In this document: positions 37,101 to 44,497 of the stretch, in pieces
How the letters are laid out: each line of letters begins with the position of its first letter
Position numbering within the stretch: position 1 is the stretch's first letter
Source: Neisseria sp. 83E34
GTDB taxonomy: Bacteria; Pseudomonadota; Gammaproteobacteria; Burkholderiales; Neisseriaceae
Reading direction: 5' to 3'
DNA: 64,000 nt
Assembly: GCF_001308015.1 (NCBI RefSeq)
Contig: NZ_LGYH01000006.1
Span: forward strand, 144,519-208,518
Translations under genes and position numbers: made by a program
The notes under the pieces: model-generated
The model's input: the letters and a program-made list of their open reading frames with translations, nothing else
What the model was told of the DNA's origin: nothing
Database searches by the model: none

Positions 37101-37886
37101 GGTTGCAGTATCTTCTGGTGAAGAATTATCTACTACAGTAGCAGACGCTTTATAAGGTCCGCTCGGCATGTCGTCTGTCGGCTCTACAGAATAAGTTCCA
37201 TCAGCCTTAACAGTTGTAGTTAATGTATGAATTTTTCCATCAACAGGATTGCCGTTAGCATCTTTAGTGACCTCTGTCACCTTTACTGTTACAACGCTAC
37301 CTTCTGCTGCATTTGTCGTACCAGTGATAACAGGCGTTTTGTCTGCTGTTTGATCAGGAGCAGACACAGTAATTTTTAGAGCATCTTCCGGTGCGTCATC
37401 ACCACCACCGCCACCCGCGGCGGCGGCCAATCCAGCAACCGGCAATGCAGCCAAAGCCCACAGCGGGTTAGGAACCCACATAGCACTTGCAATAATCTCA
37501 CCGCCCAAAGCCTGACCCGCAGCCACTTCGTCTGCCAACATAGTAACAGCTTCTTCCTGCAGCGTACTTTCAGGAATGTAAGGGTACATGTTACCGTTCT
37601 CATGTAGGCCAACCAAAAGGTTGTCTGCGCCATTATTGCCATAGAATCCCTCAATAATTAAGTCAGGATTCTCAATATTCGTACCTTCGAATGCAATTTC
37701 CAAGTTTTCGCCCACACGTTTAGTCATGATATTCTCAGGACCAAAAGATGTAGCATCATCAATAAATTGATAGTTTACATTTTCTTGAGCAGGAATTCGA
37801 AGAGGTGTACCTGTTGCTGTTTGCAACTGTACTGTTTCAACAGTTGACTTAGCATCATTAATATTTAGCGTAATGCTTCTAGACAT
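34143..37886 (-). CDS. Large RTX adhesin with Ig-like repeats and vWA domain (type I secreted)
   Basis: 1247-aa BapA/LapA-like surface protein. Order: an N-terminal BapA-type prefix without a signal peptide (1-about 140); a hydrophobic WALAALPVAGLAAA segment and a Gly/Asp linker (about 150-170); bacterial Ig-like repeats of about 93 residues, three with near-identical sequence (about 170-540); a cadherin/VCBS-like region (to about 770); RTX nonapeptides (about 777); a von Willebrand A domain with MIDAS DISNS (about 814); more RTX repeats (GGDGNDFIFGD, GGSGDDVLFGGAGNDNL, about 1050 and 1135); and a C-terminal type I secretion signal. The repeat DNA is more GC-rich than the rest of the gene. 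No type I exporter genes are nearby. An OmpA-like lipoprotein gene lies 18 bases upstream. Confidence 0.9.
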   Translation of the reverse strand: MSRSITLNINDAKSTVETVQLQTATGTPLRIPAQENVNYQFIDDATSFGPENIMTKRVGENLEIAFEGTNIENPDLIIEGFYGNNGADNLLVGLHENGNMYPYIPESTLQEEAVTMLADEVAAGQALGGEIIASAMWVPNPLWALAALPVAGLAAAAGGGGGDDAPEDALKITVSAPDQTADKTPVITGTTNAAEGSVVTVKVTEVTKDANGNPVDGKIHTLTTTVKADGTYSVEPTDDMPSGPYKASATVVDNSSPEDTATAEDPGSIIGITVDAPDNTSDTTPTITGTVTKDVPVGSEVTVTIKDKNGTTQVVTTTVKPDGTYSVDVPKELPEGPYTAEAKVKDPAGNEATATDPGSIDTTAPQITVDAPDNTSDTTPTITGTTDVPEGSVVTVTVADKDGNTQVVTTTVKPDGTYSVDVPKELPEGPYTAEAKVKDPAGNEATATDPGSIDTTAPQITVDAPDNTSDTTPTITGTTDAPEGSVVTVTVADKDGNTQVVTTTVKPDGTYSVDVPKELPEGPYTAEAKVKDPAGNEATAKDSGSVDTAPPAVEVENASVEEASSNTVNGTIKVSDKAGVGVVTIGDKDVTQANNKVPVEIVTDKGTLKVTGYDVATGVLTYEYTENGTAKDHSRGDDSVVDSFDIVVKDVLGNTTNAQLNVTITDTAPAASADANNIREGEGSVSGNVLGNDATGADKPVTANVENGKGSYGELTLNADGTYSYALNNNNPAVKALNDGETLTDTFTYTVKDSDGDSSSSTLTITIDGRDSDKTIFGGNDKDDINGGGGNDVLVGDKGGTTTVITPGANYNVAILLDISNSMQKYRIADGTTYFNMAKNSLLKLANDLAGHDGKVNVALFAFNRLTKLEVNIEDLTQDNVDQLASKIANLKVGSRLEGITNYDDAFADTTAWFNEVSGNGYQNITYFLTDGEPTAYGQQGLKDPIGAYVTQNTVNAALNSFKGLSEVSAVHAIGFSQGIRENVLNFFDNTSNDPLVEGSFSYDAPKVGKVVYQGTAGDSAIVNTPDELDAALQGGSESEVLSSVADDTISGGDGNDFIFGDTINTDHLTWTNGDTGVSYTAGNHNGMSSEALNEFIKWSENSGVEATDQQKADYIAEHWKELLDGRPDGGNDTLNGGSGDDVLFGGAGNDNLTGGEGADKFVFLANSNSGQDVIVDFTEGEDKVVFADLVNANDLKNAVWNDTTSTLSFTAVGADGATYNNSITFTGISSGQTLETVLEKHVEVLG
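36274..36953 (-). repeat. 279-bp near-identical tandem repeats in the adhesin gene
   Basis: Copies begin at 36274, 36553 and 36832. The first two are full 279-bp units that appear to differ at one base (an Ala/Val change). The third is identical for about 120 bases before diverging. Each unit encodes one 93-residue Ig-like domain. The unit is clearly more GC-rich than the surrounding gene. Confidence 0.92.
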
Positions 37887-37904
37887 AGTCTTTCACCTTA
37901 ATGG

Positions 37905-38813
37905 TTAGTTGTTTTTTTCACCGTGAAGAATAATCTCCACTCGACGGTTTGGCTGGTCACATTCTTTGCGTGCTGCAGCATCTTTAGGATGCTTGGCTCG
38001 GCAATCTGTGACGATAAGATCATTTTCACCGCGCCCTTCCGAAGTAATCAGATTCGGATCCAATCCACTTCCAGACAAGGCTTCTTTTACTGTTTTAGCA
38101 CGTGCCAAAGACAGCTTATTGTTATACTGATTACTACCTTCGGGATCAGTATAACCAATAACTTGGATACCACTTATTCGACCAGGATTTTGCTTGATAT
38201 CTTCAGATACAGCTGCAATTTCCTGTTTACCTTTCGGAAGCATATCTTTATAGCCCGAACGGTCAAATTTGAACAAAGCAGAAGCTTGTAAAGTATATTT
38301 TTTCAAAACAGTTGAGCATTGCGCAGCAGTTTGTACCCGTGACAACGTATGATGCTGGCTTTGAACACCTTTCATTTCTTGCTCAGCCTGTTCAGGAGAA
38401 ACAGCTTGTAATGCTGGGCGTCCATTTTCACCTTGGACAATCTTAAAGAAAGAAACCGCTGCTTCAGGCAAGTTATAGTAATCACCTGAATTTGCTTTTT
38501 CATGGTAAGCCACATCTTTATTGGCAAACTCAGCAAAGAATCTCTGGTTTTGTGCGCATACAGTTTCTTGACGATACGCGTTAGGTTGCAATGATCCCAA
38601 ATATTGACCATTCACATACACATTAACAGTAGGGCCATCAATTGCATTGGCTTGACGGTAAAATACAACCGAAGATTTATCATCTGGCACACTGGTACTG
38701 TAAACAGTATCTGTTGTGTCAATCCAAACTTCGCGGTTTGCATTTTTATAAACACAACCTGTTGCAAGCAAAGGCAGCATGAATAACCATAGTTTTTTAT
38801 GCTGAATCATCAT
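37905..38813 (-). CDS. OmpA-family lipoprotein, partner of the adhesin gene
   Basis: 302-aa outer-membrane lipoprotein. Lipobox LATGC (Cys20) is followed by an unassigned N-terminal domain of about 150 residues, then an OmpA-type peptidoglycan-binding domain (ALFKFDRSGYKDM; GYTDPEGSNQYNNKLSLARA; NRRVEIIL) with the usual Asp and Arg ligands. GGAG stands 7 bases upstream of the first ATG. The adhesin gene begins 18 bases after its stop, so they form an operon. It may anchor or retain the adhesin at the cell surface; this is inference. Confidence 0.88.
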   Translation of the reverse strand: MMIQHKKLWLFMLPLLATGCVYKNANREVWIDTTDTVYSTSVPDDKSSVVFYRQANAIDGPTVNVYVNGQYLGSLQPNAYRQETVCAQNQRFFAEFANKDVAYHEKANSGDYYNLPEAAVSFFKIVQGENGRPALQAVSPEQAEQEMKGVQSQHHTLSRVQTAAQCSTVLKKYTLQASALFKFDRSGYKDMLPKGKQEIAAVSEDIKQNPGRISGIQVIGYTDPEGSNQYNNKLSLARAKTVKEALSGSGLDPNLITSEGRGENDLIVTDCRAKHPKDAAARKECDQPNRRVEIILHGEKNN

Positions 38814-39441
38814 TATAAATCTCCATTTAATTTAAGCACCCTAACAATATTCAATATTAAAGTAATGTGTACCTAAATTACATAATTGGTTTAAACGAAA
38901 AAAAACCTTAAATTTAATGCCACGGACACCGAAATTAATTAGCAAAAACTTTACAAATTCACGCATGGAGCGGATTGACTTGGCAAAGTTATCCTAGCAA
39001 AACTCCAAAACAATTTTCTAAGCAAAAGGTTGTGAAGTGGTATCGAGATAGATTAATGATATTAAATAACAAAGCAACTATCTCATGTCGGAGCAAAAAT
39101 AAACGGCTTCCATACTAGATGAAAGGCATTATACTAAAAAAGATTTATCTTGCATATTTTAAAAAAACTTAATCTGTTATTTGCAAAATCTCAAACCGTT
39201 ATTTTTTTTATAATTAAAAATCATATACTTAAAAATATTCTTTTTAGAATAACAAAAATACTTCAGCAATATAGTTGCCATAACTCTTTGTTTACATAGA
39301 GTTGCATTTTTGATACACAACAATAATAATACCCTATTGAATTTAAACTTTAAGAAATTAATTTTCGAAACCAACATATCTTTAAACAAAGCCAAATAAA
39401 AATTCTAATCAATTGAATTAAATAGACTTAATTTTACTGTC
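38814..39441. other. AT-rich spacer between adhesin operon and smc, no gene seen
   Basis: Divergent upstream region of 628 bases for the OmpA-like lipoprotein and smc. It is much richer in A and T than its neighbours and contains no uptake sequence. A 72-codon frame on the minus strand (39177-39395) looks accidental: it is made of K, N, L and F codons and lacks a ribosome site. Promoters for both sides should lie here, but no clear pair of hexamers is visible. Confidence 0.5.
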
Positions 39442-42400
39442 ATGCGCCTTACCCATATTAAACTTACTGGTTTTAAATCTTTCACAGATCCCACTACGAT
39501 TCATGTTCCGGGACAGCTGGTAGCCGTTATCGGCCCGAATGGCTGCGGTAAATCAAACGTAATTGATGCGGTTCGTTGGGTTCTAGGAGAAGCATCAGCC
39601 AAGCAGCTGCGCGGGGAAAGCATGCAGGATGTTATTTTTAACGGTGCAGCAACCCGTCGCCCTGCTCCCCGTGCATCAGTCGAACTGGTATTCAACAACG
39701 CGGATCAGTCTTTGCAAGGGCCATGGGGTAAATATGCAGAGGTGAGTATCAAACGGCAACTAACCCGCCAGGGAGAATCTACCTATTACATCAACAACCA
39801 AGTAGTACGCCGCCGCGACATTACAGACTTATTTCTAGGTACGGGCGTTGGCGCACGTGGTTATGCTGTTATTGAACAAGGCATGATTTCTCGGATTATT
39901 GAAGCCAGGCCTGAGGAATTGCGCGCTTATATAGAAGAAGCCGCCGGCGTATCCAAATATAAAGAACGCCGAAAAGAAACCGAACACCGCTTAAAAGATA
40001 CCCGAGAACATTTACAACGGCTGTCTGACTTACAAGCAGAGCTTGCCCGCCAAGTTGAAAAACTGGAAAAACAGGCTGAAACTGCCGAACGCTATCAAAC
40101 TCTCACAGAGCAGATTGCCCGACAACAAGACCTGCTGGACTACACTCAATGGCAACAATCGCTAGCAGCAGCAGACAAAGCCACCGAGCAGCACCGCATT
40201 TCCCAACAGAAACAAGATGAAACTGCCGCGCAAAATCAAGCAGCAGGAGAAGCACTACATATTTTGCGTGAAGAAGAGCAAAAGCAACAGCAGCAAGCTC
40301 AAGCAATCAGCAATCAACGCGCCATGCTACGCGAGCAGATTGCCCGCTTGGAAGAACAATTACGTTCACAACACAACCTGCAACAGAGAATCCAGCGGGA
40401 TCGCCAGGCTGCACAAGCCCAACTACAACGTATTCATTCAGAAAAACAAAATATTCTTGATGAATTAGAAATACTGGAAACCGACCTAGAAGAAAAACAA
40501 ATAGAGCTTGCTGAATGGGCCATGCAAGTTGCAGAACGAGAAGAAAGCCTTCCTGAGCTGGAAGCGGCGCAGAACACATTAACCGCCTCTTTTCAAGCTC
40601 AACAAGACGAACTTAACCGCATCAAGAGGGAGCTTGCGCTCAAGCAACAACAGCTTGCCCATGCCAACCAAACACTGAATCAACACAGCCTGCGTCGAGA
40701 GCGTCTGTATCAAGAAAACCAATCACTCAATCTGCCGCACGAAGCAGAAATTGCGGCAGCACAAGAACAAGCTGAAATCTTGCAAGCGCAGCATGAACAT
40801 TATGAACAACAACTTTTAGACAGCGAAGAACGTTATGCCTGTCTGAAAAACACCGTTCAGACAGGCATTCAAGCTTACAACGATTTATACCAACAACACA
40901 TCACGCTTCAAGCCGAACAACAAGCTATTGGCGTATTGCTCGAAAACAACCGTAAAGCGGACGATTTCTGGCAACAAACGCCTTATGCTTCCGCGCCTGC
41001 ATTATGGCAACATATTAAAGTACCTGACGATTGGCAACACGCGCTGGCTGCTTTTCTTGAAACAAAATTACAAGCTCGCGCTTTAACCAGTGAAAAGGTA
41101 TTACCTTTGCCTCTGCCTGAAGGTTCGGCCGCATGGTTTTATACCGACTTAACTTCACCCCGTAAAACCCAACCGGCTCAAGCATTGATTAACCAAATCC
41201 AAGCTGACCCGCCCTATCAAACAGCTCTGGCTTACTGGTTAGACGGCGTCTTATGCGCCCCTTCATTAGACTATGCCCTGCAAAATCGTGAACGCTTACA
41301 AAGCCGTCAATGCTGGCTCACGCCCGAAGGCCATCAAGTTGATTCGATCGGTGTCGTGCTTTATGCCGAAAAAAACAGCCAAAATTTAATTGAGCTGAAA
41401 AACCGCTACGATGCACTTAACAAGCAGCTCGAAATCATTTCACCCGAGCTTAAACAAGCCGAACAACACAATAACGAAGCCCGCGCTGCTATCGAAGCAC
41501 ATGAAGCACAACATAAAACATGGCAAACACAACACCGTCAACATGCCGCACAGCTTCACACAGCACAAGCAAAAGCAACCGAACTACTCACCCGCACCAA
41601 TCAAGGCCAACTTCGACGCCAGCATATCGAACAAGAACTCCTACTGATCGAAGAAGAACAACTTGTGCTGCAACAAAGCAGCGAAAGCCTGCAAAGCGAT
41701 ATCGAGCTGCTTGCCGAAGCCGCAACAGAATTAGAAAATCAGCAGAGCGGATTGCATAACACACGCCAAAGCCGCCAAAACGAACTCAAACAAGCCCAAC
41801 TTGCGCTGCTTGAGGCCAACCGCCGCTACGGCATGATTGAAGTCGCCGTACATAAACAGCAGCAACGCAAACAATCGTTGCAGCAGCAAATCACCGCACT
41901 CGAACAACAAACACTCGATTGGCAAGAGCGGCAATCCGAGCTGGCACTGGCCTATGAAAGCGAAGAGCAAGACAGCGAACAACGTGAAAAACTCGAATTG
42001 CTGACCGAGCAAGTAAGCACATTGGAAGAACAGTATCTCGTCATACAAGAATGCCTGTCTGAAACCCAGCAACAAGGCCGTGAACTATATGCACAACAGC
42101 AAACGCTTGCCGCTTCTTTGCCGCAGCTGCAAGCCGCCACTCAAACCGCCTTGCTGCAGCAACAAGAAGCCTTGATTAATGCAAAGCGCCATCATCAGAA
42201 TCTGGAAGAACGGCACGCCGACTTCGAAGCCTTGGCCAAATTAGTCGGAAAATCCGGCTTAAAAGAACTTTCCGGCAGCATTCAAAGCCTGAGCCAACAA
42301 ATTGAAGCATTGGGCGCAGTTAACCTTGCCGCCCTCAAAGAGCTGGAAGAAGCACGCGAGCGTGACGGCTATTACCGTAACCAAAGCGAAGATGTGCAGT

Positions 42401-42924
42401 CTGCAATTGATTTATTGGAAGAAGCCATCAGCCAGATTGATAACGAAACCAAACAGCGCTTTAAAGAAACTTTTGATGCTGTAAACGAAAAGGTGCAAAC
42501 TTTTTTCCCCACACTATTCGGTGGCGGCGAAGCCACTTTGCATATGATAGGCGACGACTTGCTTACCGCCGGCGTATCGATTATGGCGCGTCCGCCCGGT
42601 AAGAAAAACAGCACCATCCACCTGCTCTCGGGCGGCGAAAAAGCACTAACCGCCATGAGCCTTGTGTTCGCCCTATTCAGCCTCAACCCCGCACCTTTCT
42701 GCCTGCTGGACGAAGTAGACGCCCCGCTTGACGATGCCAATACCGGCCGCTTCTGCAATCTGGTGAAAGAAATGTCGGCGCAAACCCAGTTTCTCTACAT
42801 TTCGCACAACCGAATAACCATGGAAATGGCCGAGCAGCTTATCGGCGTTACCATGCAGGAAAAAGGCGTGTCGCGCATCGTGGCAGTAGACATCCAGCAA
42901 GCCTTGAGTATGGCGGAAGCTTAA
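39442..42924 (+). CDS. smc: Chromosome segregation protein SMC
   Basis: 1160-aa condensin ATPase. The N-terminal head has Walker A GPNGCGKSN (about residues 32-40). A long Gln/Glu-rich coiled coil follows, with a hinge near residues 520-640. The C-terminal head carries the ABC signature LLSGGEKALT (about 1062) and Walker B LLDEVDAPLDDAN (about 1088). An inverted uptake pair at 40835-40868 and a single copy near 42052 lie inside the coiled-coil coding sequence (YACLKNTVQTGIQ and ECLSET). It is full length and intact. Confidence 0.96.
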   Translation: MRLTHIKLTGFKSFTDPTTIHVPGQLVAVIGPNGCGKSNVIDAVRWVLGEASAKQLRGESMQDVIFNGAATRRPAPRASVELVFNNADQSLQGPWGKYAEVSIKRQLTRQGESTYYINNQVVRRRDITDLFLGTGVGARGYAVIEQGMISRIIEARPEELRAYIEEAAGVSKYKERRKETEHRLKDTREHLQRLSDLQAELARQVEKLEKQAETAERYQTLTEQIARQQDLLDYTQWQQSLAAADKATEQHRISQQKQDETAAQNQAAGEALHILREEEQKQQQQAQAISNQRAMLREQIARLEEQLRSQHNLQQRIQRDRQAAQAQLQRIHSEKQNILDELEILETDLEEKQIELAEWAMQVAEREESLPELEAAQNTLTASFQAQQDELNRIKRELALKQQQLAHANQTLNQHSLRRERLYQENQSLNLPHEAEIAAAQEQAEILQAQHEHYEQQLLDSEERYACLKNTVQTGIQAYNDLYQQHITLQAEQQAIGVLLENNRKADDFWQQTPYASAPALWQHIKVPDDWQHALAAFLETKLQARALTSEKVLPLPLPEGSAAWFYTDLTSPRKTQPAQALINQIQADPPYQTALAYWLDGVLCAPSLDYALQNRERLQSRQCWLTPEGHQVDSIGVVLYAEKNSQNLIELKNRYDALNKQLEIISPELKQAEQHNNEARAAIEAHEAQHKTWQTQHRQHAAQLHTAQAKATELLTRTNQGQLRRQHIEQELLLIEEEQLVLQQSSESLQSDIELLAEAATELENQQSGLHNTRQSRQNELKQAQLALLEANRRYGMIEVAVHKQQQRKQSLQQQITALEQQTLDWQERQSELALAYESEEQDSEQREKLELLTEQVSTLEEQYLVIQECLSETQQQGRELYAQQQTLAASLPQLQAATQTALLQQQEALINAKRHHQNLEERHADFEALAKLVGKSGLKELSGSIQSLSQQIEALGAVNLAALKELEEARERDGYYRNQSEDVQSAIDLLEEAISQIDNETKQRFKETFDAVNEKVQTFFPTLFGGGEATLHMIGDDLLTAGVSIMARPPGKKNSTIHLLSGGEKALTAMSLVFALFSLNPAPFCLLDEVDAPLDDANTGRFCNLVKEMSAQTQFLYISHNRITMEMAEQLIGVTMQEKGVSRIVAVDIQQALSMAEA
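40835..40868. repeat. Inverted uptake-sequence pair inside smc
   Basis: ATGCCTGTCTGAA and its reverse, with an eight-base spacer, form a terminator-like hairpin in the middle of the coiled-coil coding sequence, in frame and without a stop. Confidence 0.85.
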
Positions 42925-43006
42925 TTTAAGCCAAGCGATAGCTGCGAAATTCAATCTTTATAGAGTATTAACCCACTCTGTTATAGATGTCATTTTTGCC
43001 GGTTAT

Positions 43007-43070
43007 AATGCAATGCCTGTCTGAAAGCCCGTTGACAGAATCAATCGTACTTTCAGACAGGCATTGCATT
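43007..43070. terminator. Long uptake-sequence stem after smc
   Basis: Arms of about 21 bp (AATGCAATGCCTGTCTGAAAG and complement region) with a 22-base loop. The stem is extended beyond the repeat by GCA/TGC, and a TATAAT (43004-43009) touches its left base. Confidence 0.65.
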
Positions 43071-43084
43071 GATAAACACTAACC

Positions 43085-43098
43085 TTGATATGCATCAA
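43085..43098. promoter_or_regulatory. FNR box upstream of bacteriohemerythrin
   Basis: TTGATATGCATCAA is a perfect match to the FNR consensus TTGAT-N4-ATCAA. Its centre is 151 bases before the hemerythrin ATG. TAAACT at 43115-43120 could be the -10 of a promoter with the box near -36 to -41. This suggests oxygen-responsive control. Confidence 0.6.
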
Positions 43099-43242
43099 AT
43101 CCAAGCAAACCCTCTAAACTGCAACCTTGAACTTAAACGCCTCCCACCCTAAAATACAAACAAATAATTGAAACTATCATTCAACCAAACATCACTGTAC
43201 TAAACAGCATTTACAAATAACCACCACGAATAGAGAGCAACT

Positions 43243-43644
43243 ATGTCTTTTATACAATGGACCCTTGACTTAGCAACCGGCTTTGATGATATAGACGAGC
43301 AACACCAACAACTGATCAACTGTATCAATAAATTCTATGATGCCGACCAAACCAAAGACCGCGACCTCATCGCCAAAGCCTTGCAAGAACTGATCGACTG
43401 CACCACCGACCATTTCCACAAAGAAGAACAAATGCTGGAAGAAGCAGGCTATCATCTGCTGGAACAGCATAAAAAAGTGCACCTAAACTTTCTCAGCCGG
43501 ATGGCTACCTACCAAAACCGTTTTGAAAACGGCGACGATATCGGTGAAGAGTTATTAAACCTGCTCGAAGGCTGGCTGTTCCGCCATATCCGCATCAACG
43601 ACCACGGCTATGTAGAGCCGGTAAAAAAAGCAGGCATCAGATAA
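43243..43644 (+). CDS. Bacteriohemerythrin
   Basis: 133-aa single-domain oxygen-binding di-iron protein. All iron ligands are visible: His21 (DEQHQQL), His57 and Glu61 (DHFHKEE), His76 and His80 (HKKVH), His115 and Asp120 (RHIRIND). GAGAGCAA precedes the ATG. It is monocistronic, between two uptake hairpins. A perfect FNR box upstream fits a role in oxygen binding or delivery at low oxygen. Confidence 0.93.
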   Translation: MSFIQWTLDLATGFDDIDEQHQQLINCINKFYDADQTKDRDLIAKALQELIDCTTDHFHKEEQMLEEAGYHLLEQHKKVHLNFLSRMATYQNRFENGDDIGEELLNLLEGWLFRHIRINDHGYVEPVKKAGIR

Positions 43645-43684
43645 TACAGATTATCCGCCAAGCGTAAAACCAAGAAAATACGGT

Positions 43685-43713
43685 TTGGATGCAAAAGCTT
43701 ACACATTTATAAT
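43685..43713 (+). promoter_or_regulatory. Promoter for the lytic transglycosylase gene
   Basis: TTGGAT (43685-43690) and TATAAT (43708-43713) with exactly 17 bases between. The start point would fall inside the adjacent uptake hairpin, so the transcript would begin with that stem-loop. Confidence 0.5.
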
Positions 43714-43714
43714 C

Positions 43715-43745
43715 ATGCCTGTCTGAAAAACTTTCAGACAGGCAT
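43715..43745. terminator. Uptake-sequence hairpin after bacteriohemerythrin
   Basis: Inverted ATGCCTGTCTGAA pair with a short loop. Confidence 0.7.
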
Positions 43746-43771
43746 TTCAGCATATAACACATCATTCACAT

Positions 43772-44401
43772 ATGGAAAAACACACCGAACTCATTCCGCC
43801 CCACATGCACACCCGCCGCTTGCTGCTTGCCGCCGGTGCCGCCGCATTGTTCATACCCAAAACCACTTTAGCCGGTATGCAACGCGAAGAAACACTTTCA
43901 GATGACGTTGCCTCCGTGATGCGCGGCGCCATCAATAACGTTAACCCGGCACGCTTAGTGTTTTCAAATTCTCAAGACGGAGAACGCTGGCTAAACGATA
44001 TGTCGGCAAGGCTGGCACGTTTTGTGCCAGATGCCAAAGAGCGTAAACGCCTGCTGGTTAACATTCAATATGAAAGCAGTCGCGCCGGCTTGGACACCCA
44101 GATGATACTCGGGCTGATCGAAGTAGAAAGCGCGTTCCGACAATATGCCATCAGCAATGTCGGCGCACGCGGTTTGATGCAGGTTATGCCGTTTTGGAAA
44201 AACCACATCGGGCAGCCTTCTCACAATCTATTCGACATCCGCACCAACCTGCGCTACGGCTGCACCATTCTGCGTCACTACCGCAACCGTGAAAACGGCA
44301 ATATCGCCCGTGCGCTTGCCCGTTTCAACGGCAGCTTAGGCAGCAATAAATACCCCAATGCCGTTATCGGTGCATGGCGTAACCGCTGGCAATGGGGTTA
44401 A
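43772..44401 (+). CDS. Lytic transglycosylase with SLT domain
   Basis: 209-aa exported transglycosylase. The N-terminus MHTRRLLLAAGAAALFIP looks like a signal sequence with a twin-arginine motif (TRRLLL); export could be Tat or Sec. The SLT_1 domain has catalytic Glu in LGLIEVESAFRQYAIS, then GARGLMQVMPFW and a C-terminal ARFNGSLGSNKYP. It is short, as single-domain SLT proteins are. ATG 43772 is used here; an in-frame ATG at 43805 (start of MHTRR) could be the true start. Confidence 0.88.
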   Translation: MEKHTELIPPHMHTRRLLLAAGAAALFIPKTTLAGMQREETLSDDVASVMRGAINNVNPARLVFSNSQDGERWLNDMSARLARFVPDAKERKRLLVNIQYESSRAGLDTQMILGLIEVESAFRQYAISNVGARGLMQVMPFWKNHIGQPSHNLFDIRTNLRYGCTILRHYRNRENGNIARALARFNGSLGSNKYPNAVIGAWRNRWQWG

Positions 44402-44446
44402 TTGCACACTTCAAAATAATTTCAAACTACCTATCAAAGGCTGTTG

Positions 44447-44452
44447 TATAAT
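44447..44452 (+). promoter_or_regulatory. Candidate -10 box for the MFS transporter gene
   Basis: Perfect TATAAT, 45 bases upstream of the chosen ATG. It implies a start point near 44459, which rules out the in-frame TTG at 44444 as the translation start. No convincing -35. Confidence 0.4.
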
Positions 44453-44497
44453 CCCGCCATCTCTTTTTCAGACAGGCATCCGCCCTGCATAACAATT

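Noticed and set aside
39177..39395. 72-codon minus-strand frame before smc
   Set aside because: Very AT-rich, K/N/F/L codons only, no ribosome site.
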